The notes under the pieces are model-generated. The model was not told the origin of the DNA. It saw only the letters and a list, made by a program, of their open reading frames with translations, and did no database searches. Made by a program: the position numbers and the translations under genes. Source: Bradyrhizobium sp. Ghvi (GTDB lineage: Bacteria; Pseudomonadota; Alphaproteobacteria; Rhizobiales; Xanthobacteraceae). Taken from it: a stretch of 64,000 nt of DNA. Below are positions 32,217 through 42,185 of the stretch, one piece after another. Each line of letters starts with the position of its first letter. Position 1 is the first letter of the stretch. The stretch is taken from assembly GCF_900115265.1 (NCBI RefSeq), contig NZ_FOVU01000007.1:124001-188000 (forward strand). The letters run 5' to 3'.

Positions 32217-34910
32217 ATGCTCGACGCGCCATTCGACGTCTTTGCGGTGATGATTGCGATCGTCGCGTTTCTGATCGCGCTGAAGGCGTCCAACCAGGCG
32301 AGCGAGCTGCGCAGACGGCTAGGCTCGCTGGAAGCTGCGTTACAGGCGCAGCGACAGGTCCCGCCACCGCCGCCCTTGCCCGTGCAGGAGCAGGTGGGCG
32401 CGCCCGCGGCAGAACCGCCGCCGCTTGCGCCCGAGACCGAGGTCGCACCGCCGCCGCTCGTCATGGAAGAGGCTTCGCCGCCCCCGCCCCAGGCTAGGAC
32501 CGACACCGATGCGCCGCCGCCGTTGCCCGCGCCGGCCCCCGGCTTCGAGGAGCGGCTCGGCACGCGCTGGGTGGTGTGGATCGGCGGCCTTGCGCTCGCG
32601 CTCGGCGGCTTCTTCATGGTGCGCTATTCGATCGAGGCCGGCCTTCTCGGCCCTGGCGTACGCGTATTCCTCGGCGGCCTGTTTGCAGCCGCGTTGCTGG
32701 GCGCCGGCGAATGGACGCGGCGCAAGGAAAGCATTTCCACCATCCAGGCGCTGCCGATCGCCAATATCCCCGCGATCCTGACCGCGGCCGGAACGGCGGT
32801 CGCGTTCGCAACCGTCTATGCAGCCTACGCGCTCTATGGCTTCCTCGTGCCTGCCACCGCCTTCGTGCTGCTCGGCATCGTTGCGATGGGTACGCTCGCG
32901 GCAGCGCTGCTGCACGGGCCGGCGCTCGCGGGCCTCGGCGTGGTCGGCGCTTTTGCGACGCCGGTGCTCGTGTCCAGCGGCAAGCCGGACTATTGGGCGC
33001 TGTACATCTATCTCGCCATCGTCACCGCCGCGAGCTTCGGCCTCGCCCGTATCAGACTGTGGCGCTGGCTCGCGGTAACGACGATCGTCTTCGCCGTGCT
33101 CTGGATCTTCCCGGGGCTTGACACCGGCGAGCTGCAGGTCGCGCCGCATGCGTTCCATGTGATCGCCGGCTTCGTGCTCGCCGCACTGCTCGTGGTCTGC
33201 GGCTTCATGTTCGGTCCTGATATCGAGGACGGACAGATCGAACCGGTGTCGTCGAGCGCGCTCGGCGCCTATCTGTTCGGCGCAATGCTGATCGTGCTGT
33301 CGAGCGCTCATACCGATCTCGCGCTGATCGCTTTCACACTCCTCGTTGCGGCGACGCTGTTCGTCGCCTGGCGCGCAGAGTCCACCGTCGGCGCGCTGGG
33401 GGCGGCCGCCGCGACCGTGTTCATCGTGTTCGCAGAATGGGCCGTGCGCGCCAATCCTGACATGCTGGTGCTGCCGGGCGGCCCAATGCCGGGCATCGCG
33501 CCGACCGCGACCGACAGCGCGGTGACGCTGCATCTGGTGACGGCCGCAATCTTCGCCGCCGGCTTCGGTATCGCAGGCTTCCTCGCGCAGGGACGATCCC
33601 GTTCGGCGATCATCGCCGTGGTTTGGTCGGCGTCGGGCGTCGCCACGCCGATCGCAATCTTGATCGCCCTCTACGCCCGCATCGCCCATCTCGATCGCTC
33701 GATCCCGTTCGCGATTCTCGCGGTGCTGCTCGCCGCCAGCCTTGGCGCGGCGACGGAAATGCTGACTCGCCGCGAAACGCGGCCCGGCCTTGCGATCTCG
33801 ACGGCGCTGTTCGCAACCGGCACGCTCGGGGCGTTGGCGCTGGCGCTGACCTTCGCGCTGGAGAAGGGCTGGCTCACCATTGCGCTGGCGCTGATGTCGC
33901 TCGGCACGGCCTGGATCGCGATGCAGCGGCCGATCCCGTTCCTGCGCTGGCTTGCCGCCATCTTCGCCGCGATCGTCACGGCGCGCATCGTCTACGATCC
34001 GCGCATCGTCGGCGATGCCGTCGGCACGACGCCAATCCTGAACTGGCTGCTGTGGGGCTACGGCCTGCCCGCGGCCTCATTCTGGGGGGCGAGCATCCTC
34101 CTGCGCCGCCGCGGCGACGATGCGCCGCTGCGCATGGTGGAAGCGGCTGCGATCCTGTTCACCGCGCTGCTCGCCTTCATGGAGGTCCGCCATCTCGCAA
34201 CCGGCGGCGACATGATTGCAACGCCGTCACTGCTCGAGGCCGCCTTGCAGGTCTGCGTAGCGCTGGCGATGGCGATCGGGCTGGAGCGGTTGCGGCTGCG
34301 CAGCCACAGCATCGTGCACAATGTCGGCGCCGTCGTGCTCACCGCGACCGCCGGTCTCATCAGTGTGTTCGGCCTCCTGATCCTCGAGAACCCGCTGATC
34401 TGGCGCATCGACGTCGGCGGCGCGGTATTCAACCTGCTGCTGCTCGGTTACGCGCTGCCGGCGGTGCTGATGTTGCTGCTCGCCTATGCGGCGGTCGGCG
34501 AACGCGGCAAGGTCTATGCGAACACGATCGCGGGCGGCGCGCTGGTGTTCGCGCTCGCCTACGTCACGCTGGAGATCCGCCGCTTCTATCATGGTCCGTT
34601 CCTCAACAGCGGCGAGACCACGGGGGCCGAGCAATACACCTATTCGATCGGCTGTCTCGCTTTCGGCGTCGTGCTGCTCGGTGTGGGCATAACGGTCAAC
34701 TCCGAGCGCGCGCGGCTGGCCTCGGCCGCCGTGATCGCGCTGACGATCCTCAAAGCCTTCGTGATCGACATGTCGACGCTGACAGGCGTCTACCGTGCAC
34801 TGTCGTTCATGTGCCTCGGCATCGTGCTGGTGGCGATCGGCTGGCTCTACCAGCGCATCCTCTTCCGGCGGCAGGTCACGGCACCACCGGCAGCGCAGAC
34901 CGGCACATAG
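32217..34910 (+). CDS. Large polytopic membrane protein, DUF2339
   Basis: 897 residues. AGGAGG 6 nt before ATG 32217 sets the start (MLDAPFDVFAVMIAIVAFLIALK). One N-terminal helix is followed by a coiled coil (ASELRRRLGSLEAALQAQ), then a long Pro/Ala-rich linker (PPPPPLPVQEQ..APPPLPAPAPGF), then GTRWVVWIGGLALALGGFFMVRYS and about two dozen further hydrophobic segments to the C-terminus. The RWxVWxGGLALALGG start of the membrane domain is typical of DUF2339. Function is unknown; it may sense or bind the cell envelope. Confidence 0.88.
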   Translation: MLDAPFDVFAVMIAIVAFLIALKASNQASELRRRLGSLEAALQAQRQVPPPPPLPVQEQVGAPAAEPPPLAPETEVAPPPLVMEEASPPPPQARTDTDAPPPLPAPAPGFEERLGTRWVVWIGGLALALGGFFMVRYSIEAGLLGPGVRVFLGGLFAAALLGAGEWTRRKESISTIQALPIANIPAILTAAGTAVAFATVYAAYALYGFLVPATAFVLLGIVAMGTLAAALLHGPALAGLGVVGAFATPVLVSSGKPDYWALYIYLAIVTAASFGLARIRLWRWLAVTTIVFAVLWIFPGLDTGELQVAPHAFHVIAGFVLAALLVVCGFMFGPDIEDGQIEPVSSSALGAYLFGAMLIVLSSAHTDLALIAFTLLVAATLFVAWRAESTVGALGAAAATVFIVFAEWAVRANPDMLVLPGGPMPGIAPTATDSAVTLHLVTAAIFAAGFGIAGFLAQGRSRSAIIAVVWSASGVATPIAILIALYARIAHLDRSIPFAILAVLLAASLGAATEMLTRRETRPGLAISTALFATGTLGALALALTFALEKGWLTIALALMSLGTAWIAMQRPIPFLRWLAAIFAAIVTARIVYDPRIVGDAVGTTPILNWLLWGYGLPAASFWGASILLRRRGDDAPLRMVEAAAILFTALLAFMEVRHLATGGDMIATPSLLEAALQVCVALAMAIGLERLRLRSHSIVHNVGAVVLTATAGLISVFGLLILENPLIWRIDVGGAVFNLLLLGYALPAVLMLLLAYAAVGERGKVYANTIAGGALVFALAYVTLEIRRFYHGPFLNSGETTGAEQYTYSIGCLAFGVVLLGVGITVNSERARLASAAVIALTILKAFVIDMSTLTGVYRALSFMCLGIVLVAIGWLYQRILFRRQVTAPPAAQTGT

Positions 34911-34924
34911 CACACCGCCCGCTC

Positions 34925-36616
34925 TTAGGCCGCGCGGACCGATTCCAGGAACTGCGCGACCTCGACCTTGAGGCGAGTGCTGTCGGACGCCAGCGATTTC
35001 GCCGCCGAGAGCACCTCGACCGAAGCCTCGCCGGTCTCGATCGCACCGCGCTGCACGTCGGTGATGTTCGACGAGACCTCCTGGGTGCCGACCGAGGCCT
35101 GCTGCACGTTCCGCGAGATCTCCTGCGTCGCCGCGCCCTGCTCCTCGACGGCGGCGGCAATCGCCGCCGACACCTCGGACAGCCGCTCGATGGTGCCGCC
35201 GATCTCCTGGATGGCGCTGACGGATTCCTGGGTTGCGGCCTGAATGCCCGAGACCTGCGCCCCGATCTCGCCGGTTGCCTTGGCGGTCTGCTCGGCCAGC
35301 GCCTTGACCTCGGACGCAACGACGGCAAAGCCGCGGCCGGCCTCGCCCGCGCGTGCCGCCTCGATGGTGGCGTTCAGCGCCAGCAGATTGGTCTGGCCTG
35401 CGATGGTATTGATGAGCTCGACGACGTCGCCGATGCGAGCGGCCGCTTGCGACAGCTCGTTGACGCGCGCGTTGGTCCGCGTCGCCTGTTCCACGGCCTC
35501 CGCCGCCATCCGCGCGGAGTCCTGCACCCGGCGGCTGATCTCGGTGATGGAGGACGACAGTTCCTCCGAAGCGGATGCCACCGCCTGCACGTTGGTTGAC
35601 GCCTCCTCCGAAGCCGCGGCCACGACGGTCGCCAGCTCCTGTCCGCGCCGCGCCGTGTTGGTCAGCGTCGACGCCGAGGCCTCGAGTTCGGTCGAGGCCG
35701 ACGACACGGTCCCAACGACCTCGCCGATCATCACTTCGAACTTGCGGGTGATGGCGTCGACACGGCGGCCGCGTTCGATTTTGGCCTCGGCGTCGGCTGC
35801 GGCGGCCTCATCGGCAGCCTTCTTGGCGATCAGCGCCTCCTTGAAGATCTGGAGCGCATCCGCCATCGCGCCGATCTCGGTCCGCTCGCCGCGATGGGGC
35901 ACCTCGGCGGAGAGATCGCCCTCGCCGAGCGACTGCATCGGCTTGATGATGGACGCAATGCCCCGCGAGACGTCGCGCACGAGATAGTAGGCGGCGCTGA
36001 TCGCGATCACGACCGAGAGCACGATGATTCCGACCAGCACGCGGAAGATGGTGGCGTAGCTGTCAGCGGCCTGCTTCGTTTCCAGCTCGGCGCCGTGATT
36101 GTTCAGCTCGATGCCCTTCTGGAGCAAGGGATCCGCTGCCTGGGCCATCTTCGCGACTTTGGTCTGCAGCATCTCGTTGGCGTCGGCCGGGAACTTGCCG
36201 GGGCTCTTGCGCGACAGCGCCATCGTTTCCTGAACGCCGGTCAGGTATTCCGCCCACGCCTTGGTCCACTGCTCGTAGATCGATCGTTCCTCGGGCGAGG
36301 TGATCAGGCCTTCATAGATCTTGCGGGTCTTCTCAATGCGCTCGCGCAGCGGAGCCATGCGCTTCTCCGCGGCGTCCTTGCCCTCAATGCTCTCCTGCAT
36401 CAGGTGTAGACGAAGGACAACGCGCAGTTCGTTGATGTCGGCGCGCATCGAGCCGAGCGCGCGCACGCTCGGCAGCCAGCTCTCGGCGATCTCCACGGTA
36501 TGGGAATTGATGTTCTGCATGGTGCCGATCGCCACTACGCCGACGCCGGCGAGCGAGAGCACGAGGACCGACAGAACGGTCAGAAGCTTGAAGACGATCG
36601 ACAACTTCGACATCAC
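34925..36616 (-). CDS. Methyl-accepting chemotaxis protein
   Basis: 563-residue chemoreceptor: N-terminal membrane helix (FKLLTVLSVLVLSLAGVGVVAIG), a periplasmic four-helix-bundle sensor region (about 30-190), a second helix (VLVGIIVLSVVIAISAAYYLV), HAMP, and the cytoplasmic signalling domain with the hairpin tip AGQTNLLALNATIEAARAGEAGRGFAVVASEVKALAEQT. It ends FLESVRAA, with no CheB/CheR-binding pentapeptide. It lies next to a paralogue at 36816 with a nearly matching C-terminal half. Ligand unknown. Confidence 0.95.
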   Translation of the reverse strand: MMSKLSIVFKLLTVLSVLVLSLAGVGVVAIGTMQNINSHTVEIAESWLPSVRALGSMRADINELRVVLRLHLMQESIEGKDAAEKRMAPLRERIEKTRKIYEGLITSPEERSIYEQWTKAWAEYLTGVQETMALSRKSPGKFPADANEMLQTKVAKMAQAADPLLQKGIELNNHGAELETKQAADSYATIFRVLVGIIVLSVVIAISAAYYLVRDVSRGIASIIKPMQSLGEGDLSAEVPHRGERTEIGAMADALQIFKEALIAKKAADEAAAADAEAKIERGRRVDAITRKFEVMIGEVVGTVSSASTELEASASTLTNTARRGQELATVVAAASEEASTNVQAVASASEELSSSITEISRRVQDSARMAAEAVEQATRTNARVNELSQAAARIGDVVELINTIAGQTNLLALNATIEAARAGEAGRGFAVVASEVKALAEQTAKATGEIGAQVSGIQAATQESVSAIQEIGGTIERLSEVSAAIAAAVEEQGAATQEISRNVQQASVGTQEVSSNITDVQRGAIETGEASVEVLSAAKSLASDSTRLKVEVAQFLESVRAA

Positions 36617-36815
36617 GACAAATCCCGATGGTATCCGGTAACGCGCACATCACCTGCGCCATAGACGTCACGACGGACGACCGGGCGGAGGTCAGTTCAA
36701 CAATGCTGGCTGGTTCTCATCTCGTAAGATTGCGCTCCATGATCGCAAACAGGCGTTAACAGGAACCTACGCAAAACCACGGGTCGGCTCCCCATCGACG
36801 GGAAGGGTGCACCCG

Positions 36816-38558
36816 TCAGGCCGCCCGCACAGAATCCAGGAAACGAGCGACCTCGATCTTCAGCCGGTTGCTGTCGCCGGACAGCATCTGCGCGGCGGAC
36901 AATACTTGCGACGACGCCGAGCCGGTCTCGCTCGCGCCACGCTGCACGTCGGTGATGTTGGACGAGACCTGATGCGTGCCGTGTGCAGCCTGCTGCACGT
37001 TGCGCGAAATCTCCTGCGTAGCAGCGCCTTGTTCTTCGACGGCAGCCGCGATGGTCGAGGAGATCTCGGACAACTTCTCGATGGTATCGCTGATGTCCTT
37101 GATGGCGCCCACCGATTCCTGCGTTGCGGCCTGGATGCTGGCGATCTGCTGGCCGATCTCACCGGTTGCCTTCGCCGTCTGCTCGGCGAGCGCCTTGACC
37201 TCGGAAGCGACGACGGCAAAGCCCCTGCCGGCTTCACCGGCGCGTGCCGCCTCGATCGTCGCATTGAGCGCCAGCAGATTGGTCTGGCCTGCGATGGTGT
37301 TGATCAGTTCGACAACATCGCCGATGCGCGTCGCCGCCTTGGACAACTCGCTGACGCGATCGGTGGTGGTGCGGGCCTGGCCAACCGCCTCGCTGGCGAC
37401 GCGCGCCGATTCCTGCACTTGGCGGCTGATCTCCGTGATCGAGGACGATAATTCCTCAGTTGCGGAAGCCACCGACTGCACATTGGTGGACGCTTCCTCC
37501 GAGGCCGCTGCCACCACGGTAGTGAGTTGCTGCGTGCGCTCGGCGGTCGAGGTCAGCGTCGTGGCTGACGCTTCGAGCTCGGTCGAGGCCGATGATACCG
37601 TGCCGACGATCTCGCCGACGGCACCTTCGAAGCTGTCGGCGAGCCTGTGCATTTCCGCCCTGCGCTGCTCCGCCGCGATCTGATCCTCCCGCATCTTGGC
37701 TTCCGCCTCCTCGCGTGCCTTCTGCTCGGACACGATCTTGAATTTCTCGACGGCGCCGGCAACCTCGCCGACCTCGTCCTTGCGGCCGAGTCCCGGCAGC
37801 ACGACCGAGAAGTCGCCACCGGCGAGCTTCTCCATCGCGACCGTCAGCGCGCGCATCGGCCGCGCGATGCTGAAGACGGAGAAGATACACGCACCGATCA
37901 GGACCAACGCGGCCAGGACGCCAGTAACCAACGACGTCCGCGCGACGGAGGCGGCTTCTGCTTCCGCGGCACTGCGCGCATCGGCGCTTCTTTGCTTGGC
38001 AAAGCCGGTGATCTGGTCGGCCAGCACGGAGATCTCTTCGTTGATCGGCGCCAGCGTTTCCTTGCGGAAGTGGTCGATTTCGGAGGTCAGCTTGGCGACT
38101 TGCGCCGCTGCCTCGCCATCGTTCTTCCCGCCGATCGCGAGCTGCTGCTTGCGGATCGATTCGATGTGCTGCTGACCTTTGCCGAAATCGCCGACCAGAG
38201 CCGTCAGGCGATCGATCCGTTTGTGGTTTTCAGGCGAACGCGAGAGCTTGGCCATCTCGCCTGCGAATTTCAGGGCGGCGGTCTGGCGGTCGTTGAAATA
38301 GGTGACGGCCTTCTGCATCTCGGCCGGTGAGGTCGAACTCAGGATGTCGCGAATTCCGATCTGCATTCCGCGTACCGAGGCCTTCGCCTCGGCGGCATTT
38401 TGCGCGATCGACTGCTGTCCAAATGCCCCGTTGCTGAGCTTCTGGACCTCGGCATCTCCGCTCATCTGAAGGAAGATCATCAGCGCGACGAGGCTGATCG
38501 TCAGCGCCGAGGTGACGGCGAGCTTGGTGCCAATTCGCAGGTTCTGAATGAACATCAT
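36816..38558 (-). CDS. Methyl-accepting chemotaxis protein (paralogue)
   Basis: 580-residue chemoreceptor. The start at 38558 (MMFIQNLRIGTKLAV) has GAGGA 8 nt upstream; an upstream ATG would add eight residues. It has an N-terminal helix, a helical sensor domain (about 30-190), a second helix (LVTGVLAALVLIGACIFSVFSI), HAMP, and a signalling domain with the same tip as its neighbour (AGQTNLLALNATIEAARAGEAGRGFAVVASEVKALAEQT) and the same end (FLDSVRAA). The sensor part differs from the neighbour, so the two probably sense different cues. Separated by about 200 bp. Confidence 0.95.
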   Translation of the reverse strand: MMFIQNLRIGTKLAVTSALTISLVALMIFLQMSGDAEVQKLSNGAFGQQSIAQNAAEAKASVRGMQIGIRDILSSTSPAEMQKAVTYFNDRQTAALKFAGEMAKLSRSPENHKRIDRLTALVGDFGKGQQHIESIRKQQLAIGGKNDGEAAAQVAKLTSEIDHFRKETLAPINEEISVLADQITGFAKQRSADARSAAEAEAASVARTSLVTGVLAALVLIGACIFSVFSIARPMRALTVAMEKLAGGDFSVVLPGLGRKDEVGEVAGAVEKFKIVSEQKAREEAEAKMREDQIAAEQRRAEMHRLADSFEGAVGEIVGTVSSASTELEASATTLTSTAERTQQLTTVVAAASEEASTNVQSVASATEELSSSITEISRQVQESARVASEAVGQARTTTDRVSELSKAATRIGDVVELINTIAGQTNLLALNATIEAARAGEAGRGFAVVASEVKALAEQTAKATGEIGQQIASIQAATQESVGAIKDISDTIEKLSEISSTIAAAVEEQGAATQEISRNVQQAAHGTHQVSSNITDVQRGASETGSASSQVLSAAQMLSGDSNRLKIEVARFLDSVRAA

Positions 38559-38715
38559 TGCAATAGTCCTCGGGGTACGCATCGTCGCGGCGAAGCGCGC
38601 AGCAGCCCGAGAAGGCTAACCGTGGGGTTGCTCATTAACGTTAAGCCGCAGGGCTCACCGCCTGGGTAGAAATACGGACAGCACCATTCAAATCGCCGAA
38701 TTTACACAGCTTTCA

Positions 38716-38785
38716 CGTGCAAATGATCAAGGCCTCGCCGATTTGCACGGGCTGGGTTCGTTAACGAGGGTCCGCATTTGCACGG
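38716..38785. repeat. ATTTGCACG inverted and direct repeats
   Basis: CGTGCAAAT at 38716-38724 is inverted at 38741-38749, and ATTTGCACGG recurs directly at 38776-38785 inside the end of the DUF6894-like gene. The first pair could fold as a hairpin 3' of that gene. Confidence 0.5.
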
Positions 38786-39027
38786 CTGTCCGTGCAGCCC
38801 GCGGCCTCGCCGACCAGGCTGATGCGAAACACCGGCTCCTTGTTCTCGTCGAGCAGCTCCATGCTCCACTTCGCGTTCGGTTTCAGGTTGCGCGAAATGC
38901 TGCCGAGCAGATTGGCGCAGACCTCGGTCATCTCTGTCCAGGCTGCAGCCCGATCCTCGAACTCATACGGCTGGTCGGCGGCACCAGAGTAGCGGCCGGT
39001 GCTGATGCGGAAGAAATACAGCGACAT
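38761..39027 (-). CDS. DUF6894-like small protein
   Basis: 88 residues. MSLYFFRISTGRYSGAADQPYEFEDRAAAWTEMTEVCANLLG fits the small Rhizobiales family that begins with a YFF strand and a D/E-rich loop, followed by a helix. LDENKEPVFRISLVGEAAG is a further strand pair. It is cytoplasmic and of unknown function. No clear Shine-Dalgarno is seen before the ATG. Such proteins are often scattered singly in Bradyrhizobium genomes. Confidence 0.65.
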   Translation of the reverse strand: MSLYFFRISTGRYSGAADQPYEFEDRAAAWTEMTEVCANLLGSISRNLKPNAKWSMELLDENKEPVFRISLVGEAAGCTDSRANADPR

Positions 39028-39189
39028 CGTTGAACCCGTTCGTAGGGCCGCTCCCGGCCGTCACGCAGGCTGGGGCGCCAGTCGCTACCAACGCATGAAA
39101 ACCGCGGGCCGTATGATTACGGCGCGGCGGCTTCACAAGCGGTGCATTCTGTCAGGCAGGCAAGACAATCGCGGTAGCTTCGCGCAATG

Positions 39190-39792
39190 TCACTCGGTCG
39201 AGCGGCGCAACTCCAGCGGAGCGTCGTTCTTCGAATCCGACTTGGGCTCGGACTTCACTGGCTCGATCCGGCTGCTCTCGACCCGCGGCGTCTCGACCCG
39301 CGCCGCGACTTCAGTGCTGGATGCACTGATCGAACCGGTATGCTCCGAGCTGCGTAGCGAGCGCGGCCGCGCGACGGCGCGCGCCATCAGCATCTGGTTG
39401 CCACCCTGATGATGGAAGTCGCAATAGGCGAAGCCCATGCCCGAGACCGAACCACGGAAGCTGCGATCGTCGGTTTTTTCCAGGTTGAAACAAGGCTCAA
39501 ACGGAATGCCCTTGATCGAGGCGCAGACGTTCTGACCGCGGATCTGGAGCGTGTTGCCGGGAAGCCGGATATGGCGCACCGGGCCCGAGCCCGAGAACTG
39601 CACCGCGCCGGCAGCGCCGAGATCATCGAGGATGCGGCCTGCACCGCGCGTGCCGTCGAAGCACGTGAAGGCGAACACCTTGCCGGCGACGAAGCGGCGC
39701 GCCTCATCCGCATTCATGCTCCCGGCCAAAGCGATGGCCGGCGCAAACGTCACGGCCGCCGTGACAGCCCCCCACACAATACGCGCAAGCAT
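39190..39792 (-). CDS. Exported hypothetical protein (200 aa)
   Basis: ATG at 39792 with CGGAG 6 nt upstream is preferred over TTG two codons earlier. A signal peptide (LARIVWGAVTAAVTFAPAIALA) is cut near residue 24. The mature domain has four cysteines (FTCFDG, NVCASI, EPCFN, AYCDF), likely two disulfides, and a beta-rich pattern; the last ~60 residues are Ser/Glu-rich and disordered. I know no assigned function, though the type recurs in Bradyrhizobium. Confidence 0.7.
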   Translation of the reverse strand: MLARIVWGAVTAAVTFAPAIALAGSMNADEARRFVAGKVFAFTCFDGTRGAGRILDDLGAAGAVQFSGSGPVRHIRLPGNTLQIRGQNVCASIKGIPFEPCFNLEKTDDRSFRGSVSGMGFAYCDFHHQGGNQMLMARAVARPRSLRSSEHTGSISASSTEVAARVETPRVESSRIEPVKSEPKSDSKNDAPLELRRSTE

Positions 39793-39905
39793 GCTCAACT
39801 CCGAACTAACCCCCGCAGCGGGCGATGCCTTATCTCTTTACCCGCTGCTTACCATACTAACCATGGCGACATTGAAGCAGCTTGGTTGGTAAAGTCTGAA
39901 CGCTG

Positions 39906-40892
39906 TTAGACAATTTTTACCACGATGCGACCGCGGACCTGACCGGCCAGGATTTTCGCGCCCCATGCCGGAACTTGGTCGAGCGGAATTTCCGTAGTGA
40001 TTTCAGCTAGTTTCGTCCGATCGAGATCCGAGGCGAGGCGCTGCCAGGCTGCTTTTCGCGGCTCAATTGGACACATCACGGAATCGATGCCGAGAAGGCA
40101 CACCCCGCGCAAAATGAAGGGCGCGACAGAAGACGGCAGGTCCATGCCGGCGGCGAGACCACAGGCGGCAATGGCGCCGCCGTACTTGGTCATGGACAGC
40201 AGATTCGCGAGCGTGGTCGAGCCGACGCTATCGACGCCGCCTGCCCAGCGCTCCTTGGCCAGCGGTTTTGCCGGGGCCGACAATTCATTGCGATCGATCA
40301 CCTCGGCCGCGCCGAGGCTTTTCAGATAATCCGCCTCGGACGCGCGGCCGGTGGAGGCGATGACGTGATAGCCGAGCTTCGACAGCACGGCCGTGGCGAC
40401 CGATCCGACGCCGCCAGCCGCGCCGGTCACGACGGCCGGGCCGCTCTTCGGCGAAACGCCGTGCTTCTCCAGCGCCAGCACAGAGAGCATCGCGGTGAAG
40501 CCAGCGGTGCCGATCGCCATGGCATCGCGCGCCGACAGGCCCTGCGGCAGGGCGACCAGCCAGTCGCCCTTCACCCGCGCCTTCTCCGCATAGGCGCCGA
40601 GATGGGTCTCGCCCATGCCCCAGCCGGTGCAGACGACCTTGTCGCCTGCCTTCCATTGCGGATGCGAGGATTGTTCGACCGTGCCGGCGAAATCGATACC
40701 GGCGATCATCGGGAAGCGCCGCACGACCGGCGCCTTGCCTGTGAGTGCGAGACCATCCTTGTAGTTCAACGTCGACCATTCCACGCGGACGGTGACGTCG
40801 CCCTCCATCAGCTCGGCTTCATCGAACTGGGAAAGTGCGGCGGTGGTGCCCTTGTCGGCCTTGTCGATCCGGATCGCTTTGAATGTGGCCAC
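39906..40892 (-). CDS. MDR-family oxidoreductase, AcuI/YhdH (acryloyl-CoA reductase) type
   Basis: 328-residue zinc-less medium-chain reductase. NYKDGLALTGKAPVVRRFPMIAGIDFAGTV, GWGMGETHLGAYAEKARVKGDWLVALPQGLSARDAMAIGTAGFTAML and the Rossmann AVVTGAAGGVGSVATAVLSKLGYHVIASTGR are family signatures. AcuI reduces acryloyl-CoA to propionyl-CoA with NADPH; YhdH homologues may act on quinones, so the substrate is uncertain. Monocistronic, between an exported-protein gene and an MFS gene. Confidence 0.9.
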   Translation of the reverse strand: MATFKAIRIDKADKGTTAALSQFDEAELMEGDVTVRVEWSTLNYKDGLALTGKAPVVRRFPMIAGIDFAGTVEQSSHPQWKAGDKVVCTGWGMGETHLGAYAEKARVKGDWLVALPQGLSARDAMAIGTAGFTAMLSVLALEKHGVSPKSGPAVVTGAAGGVGSVATAVLSKLGYHVIASTGRASEADYLKSLGAAEVIDRNELSAPAKPLAKERWAGGVDSVGSTTLANLLSMTKYGGAIAACGLAAGMDLPSSVAPFILRGVCLLGIDSVMCPIEPRKAAWQRLASDLDRTKLAEITTEIPLDQVPAWGAKILAGQVRGRIVVKIV

Positions 40893-40934
40893 GGCCTGAA
40901 CTCCCTGACTTGTTTGACCGGGATGTTTAGCCGA

Positions 40935-42185
40935 TCAGGCAGGCTGCGCAACCGCGCGTGTGACCGGCTTCTCCACGATCGGTAAATTGATCAGCGCCGA
41001 GAGCACGCCGAACAGGATCGAGAGCCACCAGATCGGGGTGTAGGAACCGAACTTCTCGAACACGATCCCCCCTAGCCAGACGCCGAGGAAGCCGCCGACC
41101 TGATGGCTGACGAAAGCGAAGCCATAGAGGGTTGCAAGCCAGCGCGTACCGAACATCAGCGCCACCAGCGACGAGGTCGGCGGCACCGTCGACAGCCAGG
41201 TCAAGCCGGAGATCGCGCCGAAGGCGATCGCCGAGAACGGGGTGATCGGGAACGAGATGAAGGCGAGCGTCGTGAGCGCACGGGTGAAATAGATCGCCGA
41301 GAGGATGTAGCGCTTCGGCAAGGTATTCTGGAGATAACCGACGCTGAGCGATCCCATGATGTTGAACAGGCCGATCGCGGCGATCACCCAGCCGCCGGTT
41401 TGCGCCGAGATGCCGCGGTCGACCAGGAACGCCGGCAGGTGCACCGTGATGAACGCGAGCTGGAAACCGCACGTGAAGAAGCCGAGCACCAGCAGGACGT
41501 AAGAGCGATGGCCGAAAGCTTCCGCCAGCGCCTTGGTGATGGACTGCTCATCAGCAGGCGCTGCGTTTACCGTGCTCGGGACCGGCGGCGTCGAGATGGC
41601 CAACGCCAACGGGATGATCAGCAGCATCAGGAAGCCGAACACGGTGAGCGCCTGCTGCCAGCCGAAATTGTCGATCAGCGCCACGCCGATCGGCGCGAAC
41701 AGGAACTGGCCCAGCGAGCCCGCCGCCGTGCCGGCGCCGAGCGCAAGGCCGCGCTTTTCGGCCGGCAGGAGCTTCGTGAACGCCGACAGCACCAGGTTGA
41801 ACGAGCAGCCGGCAAGACCGAAGCCGACCATCACGCCGGCCCCGATATCCAGCGCCAGCGGTGTCGCGGAATAGCGCATCAAGAGAAGCCCGCCGGCATA
41901 GAGCAGCGCGCCAACGCACATCACGCGATAAAGGCCGTAGCGATCGGCGACCGCGCCGGCAAGCGGCTGGCCCAATCCCCACAAAAGATTCTGTACGGCG
42001 ATAGCGAGGCCGAACACGTCGCGGCCCCAGGCGAATTCATGGCTCATCGGCTGCACGAAGAAGCCCAGTGCCGAGCGCGGGCCGAAGCCCAACATGCCGA
42101 TCGCACAACCGCAGAGGATGATCACGGCCGGAGTGCGCCAGTTGGAGGAACGTGAGGGAGCGAGTTCGCTCGCTTGGATCGACAT
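40935..42185 (-). CDS. MFS transporter (oxalate/formate antiporter-like)
   Basis: About 416 residues and twelve membrane helices. PRSALGFFVQPMSHEFAWGRDVFGLAIAVQNLLWGLGQPLAGAVADRYGLYR is typical of the monocarboxylate/oxalate-formate group of MFS carriers. The start at 42185 (MSIQASELAPSR) has GAGG 5 nt upstream; upstream in-frame starts at 42203 and 42218 are also possible. The substrate is probably a small organic anion. It is divergent from nadA with a 341-bp gap holding the nad operators. Confidence 0.85.
   Translation of the reverse strand: MSIQASELAPSRSSNWRTPAVIILCGCAIGMLGFGPRSALGFFVQPMSHEFAWGRDVFGLAIAVQNLLWGLGQPLAGAVADRYGLYRVMCVGALLYAGGLLLMRYSATPLALDIGAGVMVGFGLAGCSFNLVLSAFTKLLPAEKRGLALGAGTAAGSLGQFLFAPIGVALIDNFGWQQALTVFGFLMLLIIPLALAISTPPVPSTVNAAPADEQSITKALAEAFGHRSYVLLVLGFFTCGFQLAFITVHLPAFLVDRGISAQTGGWVIAAIGLFNIMGSLSVGYLQNTLPKRYILSAIYFTRALTTLAFISFPITPFSAIAFGAISGLTWLSTVPPTSSLVALMFGTRWLATLYGFAFVSHQVGGFLGVWLGGIVFEKFGSYTPIWWLSILFGVLSALINLPIVEKPVTRAVAQPA

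Noticed and set aside
32340..33689. 449-codon antisense frame in the DUF2339 gene
   Set aside because: Arg/Asp/His-rich shadow, no ribosome site, and the opposite strand has a clear membrane protein.
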